43,507 nucleotides of DNA, from assembly GCF_001509475.1 (NCBI RefSeq), contig NZ_LLZG01000397.1:1-43507 (forward strand), in the 5' to 3' direction. This DNA comes from Streptomyces regalis (lineage in GTDB: Bacteria > Actinomycetota > Actinomycetes > Streptomycetales > Streptomycetaceae). The position numbers and the translations under genes are program-made. Shown one piece after another: positions 38,984-43,507 of the stretch (its first letter is position 1; each line of letters opens with the position of its first letter). The notes beneath the pieces were generated by a model. The model ran no database searches. It was not told the origin of the DNA and worked only from the letters and a program-made list of their open reading frames with translations.

Positions 38984-40069
38984 ATGCAGTTCGGGATCTT
39001 CAGCGTCGGCGACGTCACGCCGGACCCCACCACGGGCCGTACGCCGACCGAGCGCGACCGCATCAAGGCCATGGTCGCCATCGCGCTGAAGGCCGAGGAG
39101 GTCGGCCTGGACGTCTTCGCGACCGGCGAGCACCACAACCCACCCTTCGTGCCGTCGTCGCCGACGACGATGCTCGGCTACATCGCGGCGCGCGCCGAGC
39201 GGCTGATCCTCTCCACCGCCACCACCCTGATCACCACCAACGACCCGGTGAAGATCGCCGAGGACTTCGCGATGCTCCAGCACCTGGCCGACGGCCGGGT
39301 CGACCTGATGATGGGCCGCGGCAACACCGGCCCGGTCTACCCCTGGTTCGGCCAGGACATCCGGCAGGGCATCAACCTCGCCATCGAGAACTACGCCCTG
39401 CTGCACCGGCTGTGGCGCGAGGACGTAGTGAACTGGGAGGGCAAGTTCCGCACGCCGCTGCAGAGCTTCACGTCCACGCCGCGGCCGCTGGACGGCGTAC
39501 CGCCGTTCGTCTGGCACGGCTCCATCCGCTCGCCGGAGATCGCCGAGCAGGCCGCGTACTACGGCGACGGCTTCTTCCACAACAACATCTTCTGGCCGGC
39601 CGACCACACCAAGCGGATGGTCGAGCTGTACCGGACGCGCTACGCCCACTACGGGCACGGCACGCCCGAGCAGGCGATCGTCGGACTGGGCGGGCACATC
39701 TTCATGCGCCGCAACTCTCAGGACGCGGTCCGCGAGTTCCGGCCGTACTTCGACGTCGCGCCGGTGTACGGGCACGGGCCGTCGCTGGAGGACTTCACCG
39801 ACCAGACGCCGCTGACCGTCGGCACGCCGGAACAGGTCATCGAGAAGACCCTGGCCTTCCGCGAGTACGCGGGCGACTACCAGCGCCAGCTGTTCCTCGT
39901 CGACCACGCCGGGCTGCCGCTCAAGACCGTCCTGGAGCAGATCGACATGCTCGGCGAGGAGGTCGTACCGGTGCTGCGCAGGGAGTTCGCGGCGGGGCGC
40001 TCCGCGGACGTGCCGGAGGCGCCGACCCACGCTTCTCTCAAGGCCGCTCAGGAGGTGACCACCGTATGA
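38984..40069 (+). CDS. LLM-class flavin-dependent oxidoreductase
   Basis: A 361-residue luciferase-like monooxygenase. It uses reduced FMN from a partner reductase to oxygenate an organic substrate. MQFGIFSVGDV, VFATGEHHNPPF (the family's EHH segment), LILSTATTLITTNDPVKIAEDFAMLQHLADGR (residues given in two parts: LSTATTLITTNDP and FAMLQHLADGR) and MGRGNTGPVYPWFG are characteristic of the CE1758-type branch. The ribosome site is GGAGGG. The next gene, an FMN reductase, overlaps its stop (ATGA), a classic two-component monooxygenase arrangement. Substrate unknown. Confidence 0.9.
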   Translation: MQFGIFSVGDVTPDPTTGRTPTERDRIKAMVAIALKAEEVGLDVFATGEHHNPPFVPSSPTTMLGYIAARAERLILSTATTLITTNDPVKIAEDFAMLQHLADGRVDLMMGRGNTGPVYPWFGQDIRQGINLAIENYALLHRLWREDVVNWEGKFRTPLQSFTSTPRPLDGVPPFVWHGSIRSPEIAEQAAYYGDGFFHNNIFWPADHTKRMVELYRTRYAHYGHGTPEQAIVGLGGHIFMRRNSQDAVREFRPYFDVAPVYGHGPSLEDFTDQTPLTVGTPEQVIEKTLAFREYAGDYQRQLFLVDHAGLPLKTVLEQIDMLGEEVVPVLRREFAAGRSADVPEAPTHASLKAAQEVTTV

Positions 40070-40677
40070 AGCTCGTCGTCGTGTCGGCGGGACTGAGCGT
40101 CCCGTCCTCCACGCGGCTGCTGGGTGACCGGCTGGCCGCGGCGGTCGGCGGGCAGTCCGACGTGGACGTGGAGGTCGTCGAGCTGCGCGACCTCGCCGTG
40201 GAGATCGCGCACCACTTCACCAACGGCTTCCCGGGCCGGAAGCTGGCCGCCGCCATCGACGCGGTGACCTCGGCGGACGGCCTCGTCGTCGTCACGCCCG
40301 GGTCGTGCCGGAGGCGCGCCAATGGATGCAGCTCGGCGTCGTACAGCGGGCTGTTCAAGTCGTTCTTCGACGTGATCGAGCCGGAGGCGCTGGCCGGCAT
40401 GCCGGTGCTGATCGCGGCCACCGGCGGGACGGCCCGGCACTCGCTGGTCCTGGAGCACGCGCTGCGTCCGCTCTTCGCGTATCTGCGGGCCGTGGTCGTC
40501 CCGACCGGTGTGTACGCCGCCTCGGAGGACTGGGGTGCCGAGGGGCTGGACGGGCGGATCGAGCGGGCTGCGGGGGAGTTGGCGGGGCTGATGGCCGGAC
40601 GACCTGCGAAGAAGGGCGCCGAGCCTGAGGTGGTGCCGTTCGAGGAGCAGCTGGCGGCACTGCGACCGGCCGGGTGA
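40066..40677 (+). CDS. NAD(P)H-dependent FMN reductase
   Basis: A 203-residue flavodoxin-like reductase, partner of the preceding monooxygenase. The N-terminal strand is LVVVSAGLSVPSSTRLLGDRL. The FMN loop normally reads VVVTPVFSASYSGLFKSF in this family (from memory). Here it reads VVVTP, then GSCRRRANGCS, then SASYSGLFKSF, an insertion of about nine residues (79-88). IAATGGTARHSLVLEHALRPL follows. The ATG overlaps the monooxygenase stop. The insertion may disturb flavin binding, so activity is uncertain. Confidence 0.87.
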   Translation: MKLVVVSAGLSVPSSTRLLGDRLAAAVGGQSDVDVEVVELRDLAVEIAHHFTNGFPGRKLAAAIDAVTSADGLVVVTPGSCRRRANGCSSASYSGLFKSFFDVIEPEALAGMPVLIAATGGTARHSLVLEHALRPLFAYLRAVVVPTGVYAASEDWGAEGLDGRIERAAGELAGLMAGRPAKKGAEPEVVPFEEQLAALRPAG

Positions 40678-40750
40678 GAGGCCAGTAAGAAGGGGCTCGG
40701 TGAGCCGCTCATCACGTCGTAGGACCGCGACGGCTTGAGAGGATGAACCC

Positions 40751-41479
40751 GTGCCCCAGACTGTGCTCCTCGCCGAAGACGACCGCGCCATCCGCAACGC
40801 GCTGGAGCGCGCGCTGACCCTGGAGGGCTACCAGGTCACCGCGGTCGCCGACGGGGTCGAGGCGCTCGCGCAGGCCCATCGCACGCCGCCGGACGTGCTC
40901 GTGCTGGACGTGATGATGCCCGGCATCGACGGGCTCCAGGTCTGCCGGGTGCTGCGCGCCGAGGGCGACCGCACCCCGATCCTGATGCTGACGGCGCTCG
41001 TGGAGACCCAGGACCGGATCGCCGGCCTGGACGCGGGCGCCGACGACTACGTCGTGAAGCCCTTCGACGTCGAGGAGGTCTTCGCCCGGCTGCGCGCCCT
41101 GCTGCGCCGCACCAGCGAGGCGAACGGCGCCCCCGTCGACGTACCGAAGCAGGCTCCCGAGACCCTCGCGACGTCCGACCGGCTGATCGAGGCGGCGGGC
41201 CTGCGGATGGACCCGCAGGCGCGGCGGGCCTGGCGGGGCGCGCGGGAGCTGGAGCTGACGCGGACGGAGTTCGAGCTGCTGGAGTTGCTGGTGCGCAACG
41301 CCGGCATCGTCCTCGACCACTCCACCATCTACGACCGCATCTGGGGCTACGACTTCGGGCCCGGCTCCAAGAACCTCGCCGTCTACGTCGGCTACCTGCG
41401 CCGCAAGCTCGACGAGCCGGGCGCCCCGCAGCTGATCCACACGGTGCGCGGGGTGGGTTACGTGCTGCGGGAGGACTGA
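40751..41479 (+). CDS. OmpR/MprA-type response regulator
   Basis: A 242-residue regulator. The receiver domain has acidic pocket AEDD (8-11), phospho-acceptor Asp53 in VLDVMMPGIDG, Thr in MLTAL and Lys in DDYVVKPFD. The C-terminal winged helix (ELTRTEFELLELLVRN, then IWGYDFGPGSKNLAVYVGYLRRKLD) is of the OmpR/PhoB type. The histidine kinase gene starts right after its stop, so they form one two-component operon. The stimulus is unknown. GTG 40751 is the start. The 73-base gap before it holds no obvious terminator. Confidence 0.93.
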   Translation: MPQTVLLAEDDRAIRNALERALTLEGYQVTAVADGVEALAQAHRTPPDVLVLDVMMPGIDGLQVCRVLRAEGDRTPILMLTALVETQDRIAGLDAGADDYVVKPFDVEEVFARLRALLRRTSEANGAPVDVPKQAPETLATSDRLIEAAGLRMDPQARRAWRGARELELTRTEFELLELLVRNAGIVLDHSTIYDRIWGYDFGPGSKNLAVYVGYLRRKLDEPGAPQLIHTVRGVGYVLRED

Positions 41480-42901
41480 GTGGGCGCGGCCCGCCGTCGG
41501 CTCGGGCGGCTGCTGACGGGACGGCGCAGAAGCGGGCTCGGCACCACCTTTGCCATGTCGTTCGCGGCGGTGACCGCCGTCGTCACCGTGCTGGTCGGTC
41601 TGCTGTCGTACACCGCCGCCGCCCGGCTGGTGCGGGTGGACCAGGAGTCCGTGTTCGACGAGGTCGTGCAGGATCTGCGGGGCGAGGTGCGGGAGCGGCC
41701 GATGACACCGGAGGACTTCTCGTCATCCGCGCCCGGGCACGATCTGGTACGGCCCGCCCGGACGGATGTGCAGGTGCTGGGCTCGGACGGTGCGGTCGTC
41801 GACCCGGGGCGGCCGGGGCTGCCGGTGACGGCCGCCGACCGGCGGATCGCCGCCGACGGGACGGCCGGGCGGATGGTCCAGTACAAGGACGTCGGCGTGG
41901 GCAGCGACGTCTACCGTGTAGCGACCGTCGCGCTCGGTGGCGGGCGGGGCGCGGTGCAGGTGGCCCAGGAGTTCAGCGACACGGAGGACCTGCTGCGGGC
42001 GCTGCAGCAGCGGACCCTGCTGCTGATGGCGGCGGTGGTCACGCTCGCGGGACTCTTCGGCTGGTGGCTGGCCCGGCGCATCACGCGCCGCCTGGTCGTC
42101 CTCACCGCCGCCGCCGAGGACGTCGCCCGCACCCGGCGGCTCGGCATCCAGGTGCCGGTCACCGGATACGACGAGGTGGGCCGCCTGGGCCGCGCCTTCG
42201 ACCGCATGCTGGGCCGGCTCGCCCAGTCGGAGGAGGACCAGCGGCGGCTGGTGCAGGACGCCGGCCACGAACTCCGCACCCCGCTCACCTCACTGCGTAC
42301 GAATATTTCGTTGTTGCGCCGCATTGATGAACTACCTCCCGCGACTCGCGACGAGCTGGTGGCCGACCTGGGCCAGGAGGCGCGCGAACTCACCGACCTG
42401 GTCAATGAGTTGGTCGATCTGGCGGCTGGGCAGTCCGACACCGAGCCGGTAGGGCGGGTGGATCTCGCCGACATCGCCGAGGAAGTCGCGGGGCTCGCCC
42501 GGCGGCGTACGGGACGGCGGATCGTCCTGCGCGCGAGCGGCGACACGACGACGGACGGACGGCCGGGGATGCTCCAGCGCGCGGTGACCAACCTCGTTGA
42601 GAACGCCGCCAAGTTCGACCGAGACGGCACGGCACCGATCGAGATCAACGTCGCCGGGCCCGCCCGTCCCGGGACGGTGCGCGTCGAGGTCCTCGACCGG
42701 GGGCCGGGTATCGCCGAGGACGATCTGATCCGGGTCTTCGACCGCTTCTACCGCGCCGCCGACGCGCGGTCGCTGCCGGGGTCGGGGCTTGGGTTGTCGA
42801 TCGTGCGGGAGGTGGCGCTGTCGCATGGGGGAGCGCCGTTCGCCTTTCGGCGGGACGGGGGTGGGACGGTGATCGGGTTCACGGTGGGCGGGTCCACGTA
42901 G
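41480..42901 (+). CDS. MprB-type sensor histidine kinase
   Basis: A 473-residue membrane kinase. The first helix is at about 24-48 (FAMSFAAVTAVVTVLVGLLS), followed by an external domain of about 130 residues, a second helix at about 179-198, a HAMP region, and the DHp motif LVQDAGHELRTPLTSLR with His263 as phospho-acceptor. The ATP-binding N box is NLVENAAKFD, and the G boxes are DRGPGIAEDD and GSGLGLSIV. GTG 41480 starts immediately after the regulator's stop. Codons just after the H box (42300-42345) are AT-rich and rare for this genome. The last 15 bases, including the stop, are repeated in tandem. Confidence 0.93.
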   Translation: MGAARRRLGRLLTGRRRSGLGTTFAMSFAAVTAVVTVLVGLLSYTAAARLVRVDQESVFDEVVQDLRGEVRERPMTPEDFSSSAPGHDLVRPARTDVQVLGSDGAVVDPGRPGLPVTAADRRIAADGTAGRMVQYKDVGVGSDVYRVATVALGGGRGAVQVAQEFSDTEDLLRALQQRTLLLMAAVVTLAGLFGWWLARRITRRLVVLTAAAEDVARTRRLGIQVPVTGYDEVGRLGRAFDRMLGRLAQSEEDQRRLVQDAGHELRTPLTSLRTNISLLRRIDELPPATRDELVADLGQEARELTDLVNELVDLAAGQSDTEPVGRVDLADIAEEVAGLARRRTGRRIVLRASGDTTTDGRPGMLQRAVTNLVENAAKFDRDGTAPIEINVAGPARPGTVRVEVLDRGPGIAEDDLIRVFDRFYRAADARSLPGSGLGLSIVREVALSHGGAPFAFRRDGGGTVIGFTVGGST

Positions 42902-42916
42902 GGCGGGTCCACGTAG
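42887..42916 (+). repeat. 15-base tandem duplication spanning the kinase stop codon
   Basis: GGCGGGTCCACGTAG occurs twice in tandem, the first copy containing the stop codon at 42899-42901. A slippage duplication; the second copy is untranslated. Confidence 0.85.
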
Positions 42917-43012
42917 GCCCTGTCGGCTTCTCCTTCGGTTCTCTCTGGGTATGGGTGACTATCGGTCCGGGGTGCCGCGCGCGGCGGCGTGGGCGAGGGG
43001 AGGGACGTCATC

Positions 43013-43507
43013 GTGCTGAGTGACGTGGAGAGCGCGGTCCTGGCGGAGATCGACGAGGCCGGGATCGGTCGTACGTTGCTGGAGTTGATCTCGGTGCCGA
43101 GCGTGAGCGGGAGCGCGGCCGAGTCGGAGCTTCAGCATCTGCTGGCGGGGCGGCTGGAGCGGCTCGGGCTGGACGTCGACCTGTGGTCCATGGACCTGGA
43201 CGCGCTGCGCGCGCATCCCGATTTCCCGGGGACGGAGGCGGAGCGGGAGGAGGCGTGGGGGCTGGTCGGGGTGACGCCGGACGGCGGAGACGGGCCTACG
43301 TTCGTCCTGCAGGGGCACGTGGATGTCGTACCGCCCGGGGATCGCGACGCGTGGGTGGGCGACCCGTTCGTGCCGAGGGTGACCGGGGATGTCGTACACG
43401 GGCGGGGTGCCTGTGACATGAAGGCCGGCCTGGTGGCCCACCTTGCCGCGCTCGCGGCGATACGGGCCGCCGGGGTGCGGTTGCGGGGGCGGGTGGGTGT
43501 GCACTTT
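43013..43507 (+). CDS. M20 family metallopeptidase, N-terminal part (3' end outside window)
   Basis: The first 165 residues of an ArgE/DapE/M20 zinc peptidase. LLELISVPSVSGSAAESEL opens the fold. VLQGHVDVVPPGD holds the first metal-ligand His and the conserved Asp, and VHGRGACDMKAGLVAHL the next metal-ligand Asp (the general-base Glu lies beyond the window end). It hydrolyses an amide bond of a peptide, acetylated amino acid or similar; specificity cannot be judged. GTG 43013 follows GAGGGGAGGG. The open frame continues to the end of the window. Confidence 0.88.
   Translation, partial: MLSDVESAVLAEIDEAGIGRTLLELISVPSVSGSAAESELQHLLAGRLERLGLDVDLWSMDLDALRAHPDFPGTEAEREEAWGLVGVTPDGGDGPTFVLQGHVDVVPPGDRDAWVGDPFVPRVTGDVVHGRGACDMKAGLVAHLAALAAIRAAGVRLRGRVGVHF

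Overview
The window looks like chromosomal core DNA of a Streptomyces species. It has very high GC, GTG and TTG starts, ATGA/GTGA stop-start overlaps, and gene order I recognise from the S. coelicolor SCO3300-SCO3330 neighbourhood. Recalled synteny runs from bdtA, a bS22-like ribosomal peptide gene, an NAD-epimerase-like gene, an acyltransferase gene, rsbN, bldN, a HAD phosphatase gene, a glutaredoxin-like gene and rex-hemA-hemC-hemD to hemB and argS/lysS. Locus numbers and regulatory background come from memory. Everything positional is read from the sequence.

Region 1 (1-5830): end of an MFS transporter, an AcuC-type deacetylase, an unrecognised phosphatase-like protein, the developmental DNA-binding protein BdtA, a 32-residue bS22-type ribosomal peptide, an epimerase-like protein and an acyltransferase whose 3' end is present twice. 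Region 2 (5859-8131): the developmental sigma factor BldN and its membrane anti-sigma factor RsbN. rsbN has a strong BldN-type promoter (CGTAAC, 17 bp, CGTTGT). Region 3 (8948-18595): a HAD phosphatase, a glutaredoxin-like protein, then the redox/haem operon rex-hemA-hemC-hemD under a near-perfect Rex operator, a convergent berberine-bridge-type flavoenzyme gene, and hemB.

Region 4 (18596-24317) is accessory: a small lipoprotein, a PLP aminotransferase, the wreck of an arylamine N-acetyltransferase gene, a DUF4253-like protein, and a divergent three-gene group. That group has two membrane-anchored XRE regulators, one with an extracytoplasmic peptidoglycan-binding domain, facing a secreted protein made of the same kind of peptidoglycan-binding repeats. 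It is the best candidate here for an undescribed signalling system. Region 5 (24340-33871): divergent argS and class I lysS, a DUF2637-type membrane protein, two DUF3558-type lipoproteins, an RtcB RNA ligase, and a free-standing LAGLIDADG endonuclease with a Myb-like tail facing rtcB.

Region 6 (34015-43507): a tyrosine phosphatase, an SDR coupled to a 53-residue membrane protein, an NTF2-like protein, a YnfA-like membrane protein, a secreted protein, an AraC regulator divergent from a TIGR03086-type protein, a flavin monooxygenase/FMN reductase pair, a two-component system and the start of an M20 peptidase. A dispersed multi-hairpin repeat occurs three times (about 1547, 8461 and 15779), each time next to a gene's 3' end. 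I saw no rRNA, tRNA, CRISPR array, transposase or prophage gene.
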